A stretch of 6,868 bases of DNA from an uncultured Slackia sp. (GCA_934646845.1 CAKUEV010000095.1:1-6868); one strand, 5' to 3'. Counted from the first letter of the stretch, positions 1 through 6,731 are shown. Numbers and translations: made by a program. Notes: generated from the sequence alone by a model not told the origin.

Positions 1-1
1 C

Positions 2-661
2 TTCTCGTCTGCGCTTTCGGGCAGCTACAACGTGTCGTTGCTCGTGCGCGATCAGCTTCAGGGAAAATACCCCGATATGCAGCTGCACATCGTCGATACC
101 AAGCTTGCATCTGTTGCAGAAGGGGCGTTGGTGTATGAGGCGCTGCGTCAGCGCGATGCGGGCCTTACGGCCGAAGAACTCGTCGAATGGGTTGAAGAGG
201 CGCGCTACTTCCTTAATATGATGTTTATGGTCGACGATCTTGAATCGTTGCGACGTGGCGGCCGCATTCCCGACGGCGTTGCTGCGGCGGGCGCGAAACT
301 CGACGTGAAGCCCATGCTCACCATCGACCTGGAAGGCAAGCTCACCCTGAAGGGCGTGGCCCGTGGGCGCAAAAAAGGCATTCGCCAGCTCGCCCAGTTC
401 TACCTCGATAAGGTTTCGCAGGATGGCCCTTCGGGTGCTATCGTGACCGGCAATGCCGATTGCCCCAAAGATCTTGAGCGCATGCATGAGCTTATCGCGA
501 AGGAACAAGAAGATGCCATGTTCCTCGATTTGCATGTTGGCCCCGTTATCGGAACCCATGTGGGACCCGATATGATCGCAATCGTATTTTGGGGACAAGA
601 CCGCCGTGAAGACCTTTCAGTGGCCGATCGCATCGCGCGCAAAATCAAAGGCGGCGCCTAG
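2..661 (+). CDS. DegV family protein, 5'-truncated by window edge
   Basis: The reading frame is open from the first in-frame base to the TAG at 659-661, so the gene starts before the window; the GTG at 32 is internal. About 219 residues are visible, and the family is usually about 280, so roughly the first 60-70 are missing. Visible DegV marks are SSALSGSY at the window edge (the family's S-S-x-L-S-G-T/S-Y lipid-contact loop), the central VDDLESLRRGGRIP block, the KPML strand followed by RGRKKGI, and the C-terminal GPVIGTHVGPDMIAIVFWG block. DegV proteins bind a fatty acid in a cleft between two domains. The best-studied members (FakB) present it to the kinase FakA for phospholipid synthesis. 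No FakA-like kinase is visible here, so the exact lipid role is open. The protein is expected to be cytosolic: there is no membrane segment in the visible part. A terminator-like hairpin starts about 40 bases after the stop. Confidence 0.93.
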   Translation, partial: FSSALSGSYNVSLLVRDQLQGKYPDMQLHIVDTKLASVAEGALVYEALRQRDAGLTAEELVEWVEEARYFLNMMFMVDDLESLRRGGRIPDGVAAAGAKLDVKPMLTIDLEGKLTLKGVARGRKKGIRQLAQFYLDKVSQDGPSGAIVTGNADCPKDLERMHELIAKEQEDAMFLDLHVGPVIGTHVGPDMIAIVFWGQDRREDLSVADRIARKIKGGA

Positions 662-668
662 GCCGTTG

Positions 669-1649
669 ATGGGTGCACCCGATAACAAATCTTGCATGGA
701 AGAGGCCGCTCTCTCGACGGCCTCTTTTTCTGATGCCACGATTTCCTTGCTTGAGCATTGCATGCTCTGCCCCCGTGTTTGCGGTGCGAATCGCGTAGCG
801 GGCGAGCGGGGTGTGTGCGGTGCGGCTGATGGGCTGCGCATCGCTCGGGCAGCCCTTCATTTTTGGGAGGAGCCGCCGATTTCGGGCGAAGCGGGCAGCG
901 GGGCCGTTTTCTTCTCGAATTGCCCGCTGCATTGCGTGTATTGTCAAAACGAGCCTATCGCGAACGGCAGCTGCGGCGTCGATGTGAGCGTGCGTCGTCT
1001 CGCGCGCATTTTTTTGGAATTGCAGGACCAAGGCGCACTCAACGTGAACCTCGTAACGCCTACGCACTATGTGCCCCAAATCATCGAGGCGGCGAAGCTC
1101 GCGCGAGAAGCGGGGCTTGCCATCCCGTTCGTGTATAACACTTCGGGCTACGAGACCCCTCAAACGATCGCCTTGCTCGATGGACTTGTCGATACCTATC
1201 TGGTCGATTTCCGCTACATCGAAGCCTGTACGGCGCGCAGCTATTCGAAGGCTCCAACGTATCCCGAGTTCGCGAAGACATCGCTCGATGCGATGGTGAA
1301 ACAGGGCGCGCGTGTTATCGTTCGCGTACTGCTGCTTCCGACGCACTTGGAGGAAACCAAGCGAATCGTGCGCTATGTGCACGAAACGTATGCCGTGCAG
1401 GAAACGATCGGCCAGCTCAAGCTCTCTCTCATGAGCCAATACACGCCCATGGGCACGTTTTCGTCGCATCCCGAACTTGAGCAGAGGGTCGACCCCGATC
1501 AATTCGAGGAACTCCTTGATTACGCCGACGATATCGGCTGCGACGATTATTTCTGGCAAGAGGGGGGAGCTGCCGAAGAAAGCTTCATTCCCGATTTCGC
1601 GTCGAATGAAGGCGTTTTGGGCCCTGAGCTCGCTTCGGGCGCCGAGTAA
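669..1649 (+). CDS. PflX/PflA-like radical SAM protein (COG1313 type)
   Basis: With the ATG at 669 the protein has 326 residues. The radical SAM cluster motif CPLHCVYC has its three cysteines at 85, 89 and 92. An extra N-terminal cysteine set lies at 31, 34, 38 and 50 (CMLCPRVC...GERGVC). Other blocks typical of the PflX-like group follow: ARAALHFWEEPPISG, NLVTPTHYVPQI, YNTSGYE, LVDTYLVDFRY and LSLMSQYTPMG. Members resemble pyruvate formate-lyase activating enzymes and should bind a 4Fe-4S cluster and S-adenosylmethionine, but their substrate is generally unknown and no partner glycyl-radical enzyme is present here. The start is uncertain. ATG 669 and ATG 696 lack good ribosome-binding sites and place a terminator-like hairpin inside the gene. 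TTG 747 would give 300 residues beginning just before the first conserved cysteine, which fits the family better, but it also lacks an obvious Shine-Dalgarno. The longer GTG at 606 would overlap degV by 56 bases and is unlikely. Confidence 0.9.
   Translation: MGAPDNKSCMEEAALSTASFSDATISLLEHCMLCPRVCGANRVAGERGVCGAADGLRIARAALHFWEEPPISGEAGSGAVFFSNCPLHCVYCQNEPIANGSCGVDVSVRRLARIFLELQDQGALNVNLVTPTHYVPQIIEAAKLAREAGLAIPFVYNTSGYETPQTIALLDGLVDTYLVDFRYIEACTARSYSKAPTYPEFAKTSLDAMVKQGARVIVRVLLLPTHLEETKRIVRYVHETYAVQETIGQLKLSLMSQYTPMGTFSSHPELEQRVDPDQFEELLDYADDIGCDDYFWQEGGAAEESFIPDFASNEGVLGPELASGAE
700..729 (+). terminator. Probable intrinsic terminator after degV, overlapping the radical SAM 5' end
   Basis: AGAGGCCG (701-708) pairs perfectly with CGGCCTCT (718-725) around a 9-base loop. 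A700-T726 extends the stem, and G-T pairs could extend it further. A run of five T (725-729) follows. It lies about 40 bases after the degV stop, the usual place for a terminator, yet it falls within the reading frame of the radical SAM protein if that gene starts at 669 or 696. The structure is read directly from sequence; its activity is inferred. Confidence 0.7.
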
Positions 1650-1686
1650 TTCGCCATGTGTGGCTCTGGTTGTCAGCTGGCCGTTT

Positions 1687-1709
1687 ACCGCTGGTGAGCG
1701 GTGTATTTA
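1687..1709 (+). terminator. Weak terminator-like hairpin after radical SAM gene
   Basis: ACCGCT (1687-1692) and AGCGGT (1697-1702) form a perfect 6-bp stem with a GGTG loop, followed by GTATTTA. The T run is short and interrupted, so termination would be weak. It is the only hairpin I noted with any T run after it between the radical SAM stop (1649) and thrC (1781). Confidence 0.35.
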
Positions 1710-1739
1710 ACAAAGCTGTAATATTGCATTGCCTGCGCT

Positions 1740-1748
1740 TGGTATGCT
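1740..1748 (+). promoter_or_regulatory. Candidate extended -10 promoter element for thrC
   Basis: TGGTATGCT is a TGn-type extended -10 (TATGCT) about 33 bases before the thrC start, which would give a leader of roughly 25 bases. There is no convincing -35 at 16-18 bases; TTGCAT at 1724-1729 is too close. The call rests on a short motif and its position only. Confidence 0.4.
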
Positions 1749-1768
1749 AATGCGAATTAAACCAAACG

Positions 1769-1774
1769 AAAGGG
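1769..1774 (+). promoter_or_regulatory. Ribosome-binding site of thrC
   Basis: AAAGGG lies 6 bases before the ATG at 1781. This supports that start over the in-frame ATG at 1790, the fourth codon. Confidence 0.75.
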
Positions 1775-1780
1775 CGGCAT

Positions 1781-3262
1781 ATGACTTCGATGTTTCACAG
1801 CACTCGACACGCCGATGCATGCGTATCTGCGAAACGCGCGGTGCTCAACGGCCTCGCCTCCGATGGCGGCCTCTATGTTACCGACACGCTGGGCGAAACG
1901 AAAATCGACCTCGAACGCGTTGTGGCGAACACCTATCGCGAAAATGCCGCGTATATTTTGGGCACGCTGCTCGATGATTATTCCGCTGAAGAGATTGAGT
2001 CGTGCGTCGAGGCTGCGTACCAAGGCACCTTCGAAACCGATGACGTTGCTCCCGTGGCGAAGGTCGGCGATGCATTCGTGCTCGAACTTTTCCGCGGCCC
2101 GACAAGCGCGTTCAAGGATGTTGCGCTGCAAATGCTTCCTCAGCTCATGAGCCGCGCTGCCCAAGGCGCGGGCGAAAAAATCATGATTCTCGCTGCGACG
2201 AGCGGCGATACGGGCAAGGCTGCTTTGGCCGGTTTCGCGAATACGCCCGGGCTGGGCATTACCGTGTTCTACCCGCATAACGGCACGAGTGAAATTCAGC
2301 GTTTGCAAATGGTCACTCAGGCCGGCGATAACGTCGCCGTCGCGGCTGTCGAGGGCAATTTTGACGACACCCAAAGTGCCGTGAAGCGCATTTTCGGAGA
2401 CGAAGCCCTGCGTGAGCGTCTTGCGGCGAAGAATACGGTGCTTTCAAGCGCGAACTCCATTAACATCGGCCGTTTGGCCCCGCAAGTCGTGTATTACTTC
2501 GATGCGTATGCCCAGCTCGTTCGTGCGGGCGAGATCGCATGCGGCGACGCCGTCGAGTTCTGCGTTCCCACCGGCAATTTCGGCGATGTGCTTGCTGGGT
2601 ATTTTGCGAAGCGCATGGGCCTTCCCGTTGGCAAGCTCATTGTGGCGAGCAACTGCAACAACGTGCTCTCCGATTTCCTTACCGAGGGCGTGTATGACCG
2701 CAATCGCGAGTTCTTCAAGACCATTTCTCCTTCGATGGACATTTTGATTTCGTCGAACCTTGAACGACTTCTGTACTATGCAAGCGACGGTGCCGCTGGT
2801 TTTGTTGCGGGCCTTATGGACGACCTTGCGAAAACGGGTCGATATCAGGTGCCCGACGAGGTGCTTGCGCGCATTCAGGAGACGTTTGCCTGCGGCTGGG
2901 CGAGCGACGAGCAAGCCGAGGCCGCTATGAAGGAATGCTATGAAGCCACGGGCTACGTGCTTGATCCCCATACGGCGTGCGCATGGCATGTTTCGAAGAT
3001 GCATCCCCATACCGAAGGCGTTCCCCGCGTGGTGCTTTCCACTGCGAGCCCGTATAAGTTCTGCCATGACGTGTGCGAGGCGCTGGAGCTGTCTGCGCCT
3101 CAAGACGATTTCGCCTGCATGCGCGAACTTGAAGGCGCGAGCGCGACGAAGGCGCCCGCCGCTTTGGCTGCCCTCGAAAACGCCGACGAGCGTTTTGGCG
3201 ACGTGATCGCGGTCGGCGATATGCCTTCTTACGTTGAAACGAAATGCGGTGAGTTGCTGTGA
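1781..3262 (+). CDS. thrC: Threonine synthase
   Basis: The 493-residue protein matches the longer, clostridial-type threonine synthases. These PLP enzymes convert O-phosphohomoserine and water to threonine and phosphate, the last pathway step, in the cytosol. An N-terminal block (FHSTRHADACVSAKRAVLNG, then LASDGGLYV) is typical of the family. The PLP-binding lysine is K112 in GPTSAFKD. The ATSGDTGKAAL block (139-149) and the GNFGD block (265-269) fit phosphate and cofactor contacts known from the fold, and SSANSINIGRLAPQ (222-235) and ISPSMDILISSNLERLL (315-331) are family signatures. The start at ATG 1781 has AAAGGG 6 bases upstream. The TGA stop overlaps the GTG start of thrB by four bases, so the two are almost surely one translationally coupled unit. 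No T-box or threonine-rich leader peptide is evident upstream. No catalytic motif appears to be missing. Confidence 0.97.
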   Translation: MTSMFHSTRHADACVSAKRAVLNGLASDGGLYVTDTLGETKIDLERVVANTYRENAAYILGTLLDDYSAEEIESCVEAAYQGTFETDDVAPVAKVGDAFVLELFRGPTSAFKDVALQMLPQLMSRAAQGAGEKIMILAATSGDTGKAALAGFANTPGLGITVFYPHNGTSEIQRLQMVTQAGDNVAVAAVEGNFDDTQSAVKRIFGDEALRERLAAKNTVLSSANSINIGRLAPQVVYYFDAYAQLVRAGEIACGDAVEFCVPTGNFGDVLAGYFAKRMGLPVGKLIVASNCNNVLSDFLTEGVYDRNREFFKTISPSMDILISSNLERLLYYASDGAAGFVAGLMDDLAKTGRYQVPDEVLARIQETFACGWASDEQAEAAMKECYEATGYVLDPHTACAWHVSKMHPHTEGVPRVVLSTASPYKFCHDVCEALELSAPQDDFACMRELEGASATKAPAALAALENADERFGDVIAVGDMPSYVETKCGELL

Positions 3263-4143
3263 GCGTGAAAATCACGGTGCCGGCTACGTCGGCGAATCTT
3301 GGCATTGGCTATGACTGCCTTGGTATGGCGGTTTCCTTGTATTCGGAATTCACGTTCGAGCGTGCTGATGAGCTGCAAATCTCGGGTTGCCCCGAGAAGT
3401 ATCGCAACGAGAACAACCTCGTGTACCGAAGCTTTGAGCTTGCGCTTGCACACTGGGGCGAGGAGCCGTTTCCCATTAAGCTGCATATCGATGCCGCGAT
3501 TCCCGTTTCGCGCGGTTTGGGTTCATCCTCGACGTGCACGGTTGCGGGCATCATGGGCGCCGCGGCGCTTACGGGCCGCATTGTCGGTCGCGCCGAGGCG
3601 GTAAGCATCGCGACCGAGATGGAAGGGCATCCCGACAATGTCGCGCCCGCTATTATGGGATCGCTCGTGTGCTCGTTTACCCCTCAGGGCGAATTGCCGA
3701 ATTGCATTCGCTATAACGTGAACCCGAATCTGCGTTTCGTCACGGTTATTCCGCCTTACGAGGTGAAAACCGAAGAGGCGCGCAAAATCGTGCCCCAGGA
3801 AGTGCCCTTGTCTACCGCCGTGTGGCAAATGGGCCGCATCTCCGGCCTTACGCGCGGTTTGGAATCGGGCGACGTGCGCCTTATCGCGGCCGCCTGCGAC
3901 GATAAAATCCAAGAGCCCTATCGTCGCGAGCTTATTCCCGATTACGATGAGGTGCGGGAGGTTTGCCTGAACGGCGGCGCGGCTACGCTGTGGATTTCCG
4001 GCTCTGGCTCCACGCTCATGGCCGTAACCGACGACGGTCTGGTTGCGGAAAGCCTGCGAGCGCGCCTTCAGAGCATGCATCCCGATTTCCAGGTGCATGT
4101 GCTTGAGTGCGACACCCAGGGAGTACGCATTCAGCTTGCATAA
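3259..4143 (+). CDS. thrB: Homoserine kinase
   Basis: This 294-residue GHMP-family kinase uses ATP to phosphorylate homoserine to O-phosphohomoserine, the substrate of the ThrC encoded just upstream. The N-terminus VPATSANLGIGYDCLG (7-22) is the classic homoserine-kinase opening. The GHMP nucleotide-binding glycine/serine loop is PVSRGLGSSSTCTVAG (82-97), followed by EGHPDN (122-127). The C-terminal GHMP block with its glycine/serine-rich SGSGST lies at 247-252. Length is normal for the family (about 300). The start is GTG, with GTGA shared between the thrC stop and the thrB start; a GGTGAG 5 bases upstream, inside thrC, may serve as a ribosome-binding site. A second GTG two codons later (3265) is a less likely start. 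The order thrC-thrB is the reverse of the E. coli order. A strong terminator follows within ten bases of the stop. Confidence 0.97.
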   Translation: MSVKITVPATSANLGIGYDCLGMAVSLYSEFTFERADELQISGCPEKYRNENNLVYRSFELALAHWGEEPFPIKLHIDAAIPVSRGLGSSSTCTVAGIMGAAALTGRIVGRAEAVSIATEMEGHPDNVAPAIMGSLVCSFTPQGELPNCIRYNVNPNLRFVTVIPPYEVKTEEARKIVPQEVPLSTAVWQMGRISGLTRGLESGDVRLIAAACDDKIQEPYRRELIPDYDEVREVCLNGGAATLWISGSGSTLMAVTDDGLVAESLRARLQSMHPDFQVHVLECDTQGVRIQLA

Positions 4144-4148
4144 CGCTC

Positions 4149-4191
4149 AAACGCGCCGAGGGGCATGTCTTCTCGGCGCGTTTTCTTATTT
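4149..4191 (+). terminator. Strong intrinsic terminator of thrC-thrB
   Basis: AAACGCGCCGAG (4149-4160) pairs perfectly over 12 bp with CTCGGCGCGTTT (4172-4183) around an 11-base loop, followed by TTTTCTTATTT (4181-4191). It begins 6 bases after the thrB stop and separates thrC-thrB from lysC-asd. Confidence 0.93.
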
Positions 4192-4195
4192 CGGC

Positions 4196-4226
4196 TTGGG
4201 CTCCCAAAAGGGCACCACATATGGTG
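4196..4226. repeat. Two adjacent small inverted repeats in the lysC leader
   Basis: TTGGG-CT-CCCAA (4196-4207) is followed 5 bases later by CACCA-CATA-TGGTG (4213-4226). Both are perfect 5-bp inverted repeats lying between the thrB terminator and the candidate lysC -10. They could be operator half-sites or chance; no known regulator consensus is recognised. Confidence 0.4.
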
Positions 4227-4264
4227 ACTTCTGGCCGTCTGCCGAAAGAGCTTGCGCTTTTGCG

Positions 4265-4273
4265 TGCTAAAGT
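4265..4273 (+). promoter_or_regulatory. Candidate extended -10 promoter element for lysC-asd
   Basis: TGCTAAAGT matches a TGn-extended -10 (TAAAGT) 43 bases before the lysC start. No good -35 lies 16-18 bases upstream. A promoter somewhere between 4192 and 4300 is required because a strong terminator precedes the region; this exact placement is tentative. Confidence 0.38.
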
Positions 4274-4304
4274 GGCATCATCGATTTTACGTGTACTGCG
4301 CATC

Positions 4305-4309
4305 GAAGG
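4305..4309 (+). promoter_or_regulatory. Ribosome-binding site that fixes the lysC start
   Basis: GAAGG lies 7 bases before the ATG at 4317. This decides the lysC start at 4317 against the longer open frame, which reaches back to 4107 through the terminator and into thrB. Confidence 0.75.
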
Positions 4310-4316
4310 TAGTTCT

Positions 4317-5687
4317 ATGATCAAGATTACGAAGTTCGGCGGCTCGAGCGTGAGCTCCGCCGGCCAATTTAAAAAAGTCAAGGCAATCGTCCAGGCCGAC
4401 CCCTCTCGTCGCTTTGTCGTCGTGAGCGCCGCTGGCAAGCGTGACAAGTTCGACAGCAAAATTACCGACTTGCTGTACTTGGTGAACGCTCACCTGCAAT
4501 ACCACGTGACGTGCGATGACCTTCTGGGCACTATCGGCCAGCGCTTCTGCGAAATTGCCAAAGAGTTGAATCTGAGCTACCCCATTTCCCAGGAATTCGG
4601 CATTTTCCGCGAGCTCGCGAAGCGTGGAGAATACACGCCTGAGTACATCGTGAGCCGTGGCGAATATTTCACGGGCCGTATGATGGCTGAATATCTGGGC
4701 TTCCCGTTCGTCGATGCTGCCGACGTCATTACGTTCCGCCCCGATAGCTCTATTGATATGGATAAGACCGCCGAAAAGCTCAAGGCCGCGATTGGCGAAG
4801 AGAAGTGCTTCGTGCTTCCCGGCTTCTACGGCGCAACGGAAGATGGCAAAATCAAGCTGCTCGACCGTGGCGGCGGAGACATCACCGGCGCTATTGTGGC
4901 ACAGTGCCTGGGCGCCGATTTGTATGAGAACTGGACCGACGTTTCCGGCTTCCTTACCGCCGACCCGCGTATCGTCGATAATCCGAAGTCGATTTCGCGT
5001 ATTACCTACGCTGAGCTTCGTGAGCTTTCTTACATGGGCGCAAGCGTGCTGCACGAAGAGGCTATTTTCCCGGTGAAAGATGCCGGCATTCCGCTCGTGA
5101 TCAAGAATACGAACGCGCCCGATGACCCGGGCACCGTGATTTCCGAAGAAACCGAGCCCGGCGTGGCTGAGCCCCTCATCACGGGTATCGCTGGCAAGAA
5201 AGATTTCATCGCGATTCACGTGAAAACGAACCATATGTCGAGCAAGGTCGGATACATTCGCAAAACCTTGTCGATTTTCGAGCGCTATCGCGTGAGCATC
5301 GAACACATTCCCACGGGCATCGACTCGTTTGCCGTGGTGGTGCAGGGCAGCGATGTGAAAGATTGCCTGTATTCCATTGTTGCCGATATTAAGAGCGAGC
5401 TCGAGCCCGACGAAATCAAAATCGTCGATAGGCTTGCGCTTATTTCCACGGTCGGCCGCAACATGCCGAGCCGTCCGGGCACTTCAGGTCGATTGTTCGG
5501 CGAGCTGGGCCACGCGGGCATCAACATTCGCATGATCGCCCAGGGCTCCGAGGAGCTTGACATTGTCGTTGGCGTCGATGTTGACGATTTCGAACGCGCC
5601 ATCCGCGTTATTTACGGCGCGTTTGTCGATAGCGACGATAACATCATTACCGTTGAAGAAGCCGAAGAGGAGGCGACCAATGAGTAG
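4317..5687 (+). CDS. lysC: Aspartate kinase (monofunctional, with C-terminal ACT domains)
   Basis: The 456-residue aspartokinase phosphorylates aspartate to aspartyl-4-phosphate, the committed first step to lysine, threonine and methionine. The kinase domain carries KFGGSS (6-11), VVVSAAGKRDK (34-44), SRGEYFTGRMMAEYLG (113-128), RGGGDITGA (184-192) and WTDVSGFLTADPRIV (206-220). The C-terminal regulatory part shows two ACT-like segments, about 296-360 and 370-440, with GRNMPSRPGTSGRLFGELG and the INIRMIAQGSEELDIVVGV strand-helix pair. This implies feedback inhibition by lysine and/or threonine; which one cannot be read from sequence. Length and motif style match clostridial/YclM-type enzymes of about 450 residues, with no fused homoserine dehydrogenase. 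One deviation is glycine at 187 where the loop usually reads RGGSD. The acidic tail (EEAEEEATNE) is shaped by the asd ribosome-binding site, which lies inside the gene. The gene overlaps asd by 8 bases. I use lysC as a generic symbol. Confidence 0.96.
   Translation: MIKITKFGGSSVSSAGQFKKVKAIVQADPSRRFVVVSAAGKRDKFDSKITDLLYLVNAHLQYHVTCDDLLGTIGQRFCEIAKELNLSYPISQEFGIFRELAKRGEYTPEYIVSRGEYFTGRMMAEYLGFPFVDAADVITFRPDSSIDMDKTAEKLKAAIGEEKCFVLPGFYGATEDGKIKLLDRGGGDITGAIVAQCLGADLYENWTDVSGFLTADPRIVDNPKSISRITYAELRELSYMGASVLHEEAIFPVKDAGIPLVIKNTNAPDDPGTVISEETEPGVAEPLITGIAGKKDFIAIHVKTNHMSSKVGYIRKTLSIFERYRVSIEHIPTGIDSFAVVVQGSDVKDCLYSIVADIKSELEPDEIKIVDRLALISTVGRNMPSRPGTSGRLFGELGHAGINIRMIAQGSEELDIVVGVDVDDFERAIRVIYGAFVDSDDNIITVEEAEEEATNE
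5668..5673 (+). promoter_or_regulatory. Ribosome-binding site of asd inside lysC
   Basis: A consensus AGGAGG lies 6 bases before the ATG at 5680, within the glutamate codons of the lysC tail. It decides the asd start at 5680 against upstream in-frame starts from 5557 and points to coupled translation. Confidence 0.88.
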
Positions 5688-6705
5688 CTACAACGTCGGA
5701 ATTCTAGGTGCGACGGGCGCTGTGGGCCAGCAGATGCTCGAATGCTTGCAGGAGCGCGATTTCCCTGTCGCCGATTTGAGGCTTTTCGCGAGCGCGCGCA
5801 GCGCTGGCAAAACGGTTGAATTCAAGGGCGAAAAAGTCGTCATTGAAGAAGCCACCCCGCAGTGCTTCAAGGGCTGCGATATCGTTTTGGGCGCTGCCGG
5901 CGACGATATCGCCAAGGAATTGCTTCCGCATGCTGTGGAAGCGGGCGCAACAGTCATCGATAATTCGCATGCGTTCCGCATGGACGAAGATGTGCCGCTG
6001 GTTGTCCCTGAAATCAACGGCGACGATGTGAAATGGAATAAGGGCATTATCGCGAACCCGAATTGCGCCACCATCATCGGTCTTGTTCCCACGTGGCCGC
6101 TTCACCAGGTTGCGGGTGTGCAGCGCATGATCGTGAGCACCTATCAGGCGGCGAGTGGCGCGGGCGTGCCGGGCATGCGCGAACTCGAGGCGCAAATTGC
6201 GGCGATGGGCAAGGGCGAACCCATGCCCGAGCCCAGCGCGTTTGCCGCTCAGCTCGCAAGCAACCTCATTCCTCAGATTGGCGGCTTCAAATACGAGGGC
6301 TTCACTTCGGAAGAGATGAAGCTTCAGAACGAAGGCCGCAAAATCATGCATCTTCCTGAGCTTCGCGTGAACTGCACCTGCGTTCGCGTGCCCGTTCTTC
6401 GTTCGCATTCCGAAAGCATTGCGCTTGAATTCGAACGCGACATCACCCTCGAGCAGGCCCGCGAGGTTCTTGCATCGGCTCCTGGCGTGAAACTCGTTGA
6501 CGATCGAGATGCCGCCGATGCGCACGATCGCTTCCCGATGCCTATCGACACGAGCGACCAGGATCTTATTTGGGTTGGCCGCATGCGTCGCGATATTTCG
6601 AACCCCAATGAATCACGCGGCATCACGTTCTGGTGCTGCGGCGATCAGATTCGCAAGGGTGCTGCGACCAATGCTGTGCAAATTGCTCAGCTGCTCGTAA
6701 AGTAG
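5680..6705 (+). CDS. asd: Aspartate-semialdehyde dehydrogenase
   Basis: The 341-residue NADPH-dependent enzyme reduces aspartyl phosphate, the product of the upstream LysC, to aspartate semialdehyde, the branch point for lysine, methionine and threonine. The N-terminal Rossmann motif is GATGAVG (10-16). The catalytic cysteine is C129 in NPNCATI, and the likely acid/base histidine is H243 in RSHSES. YQAASGAG (155-162) and the C-terminal GDQIRKGAATNAVQIAQLL block are family hallmarks. The length is normal (about 330-370). ATG 5680 is chosen because AGGAGG sits 6 bases upstream and the protein then begins right at the Rossmann strand (SSYNVGILGATG). The 8-base overlap with lysC shows the two are co-transcribed. 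The stop is 26 bases before tRNA-Thr, with no terminator between them. Confidence 0.97.
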   Translation: MSSYNVGILGATGAVGQQMLECLQERDFPVADLRLFASARSAGKTVEFKGEKVVIEEATPQCFKGCDIVLGAAGDDIAKELLPHAVEAGATVIDNSHAFRMDEDVPLVVPEINGDDVKWNKGIIANPNCATIIGLVPTWPLHQVAGVQRMIVSTYQAASGAGVPGMRELEAQIAAMGKGEPMPEPSAFAAQLASNLIPQIGGFKYEGFTSEEMKLQNEGRKIMHLPELRVNCTCVRVPVLRSHSESIALEFERDITLEQAREVLASAPGVKLVDDRDAADAHDRFPMPIDTSDQDLIWVGRMRRDISNPNESRGITFWCCGDQIRKGAATNAVQIAQLLVK

Positions 6706-6708
6706 TTG

Positions 6709-6717
6709 TGGTACACT
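6709..6717 (+). promoter_or_regulatory. Candidate extended -10 element for tRNA-Thr
   Basis: TGGTACACT is a TGn-extended -10 (TACACT), and transcription would start about 7-8 bases before the tRNA. No -35 at standard spacing is convincing, so the tRNA could instead be read through from lysC-asd. Confidence 0.4.
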
Positions 6718-6731
6718 AACCAAGCTCATTT

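Noticed and set aside
645..1559. Antisense open frame (304 codons) opposite the radical SAM gene
   Set aside because: The sense strand shows clear conserved radical SAM motifs. The antisense product is Arg/His-rich without recognisable domains.
4107..4316. In-frame extension of lysC back to an ATG at 4107 (526 residues)
   Set aside because: It would overlap the end of thrB, run through the strong terminator and lack family similarity before KITKFGGSS. ATG 4317 has a good ribosome-binding site.
4287..5306. Long antisense open frame (339 codons) opposite lysC
   Set aside because: It mirrors the codon bias of lysC in GC-rich DNA. I recognise no domain, the His/Arg/Ala-rich composition is typical of shadows, and I saw no initiation signals.
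5557..5679. In-frame extension of asd to an ATG at 5557 (382 residues)
   Set aside because: It lies wholly inside the lysC ACT domain in another frame and adds no family sequence. ATG 5680 has a consensus AGGAGG.
5034..5687. Possible internal start in lysC making a separate regulatory beta subunit, as in B. subtilis LysC
   Set aside because: ATG 5034 has no convincing ribosome-binding site, and this YclM-like type is not known for an internal start.
5704..6525. Antisense open frame (273 codons) opposite asd
   Set aside because: Shadow of a well-conserved gene; no recognisable motif in the product.
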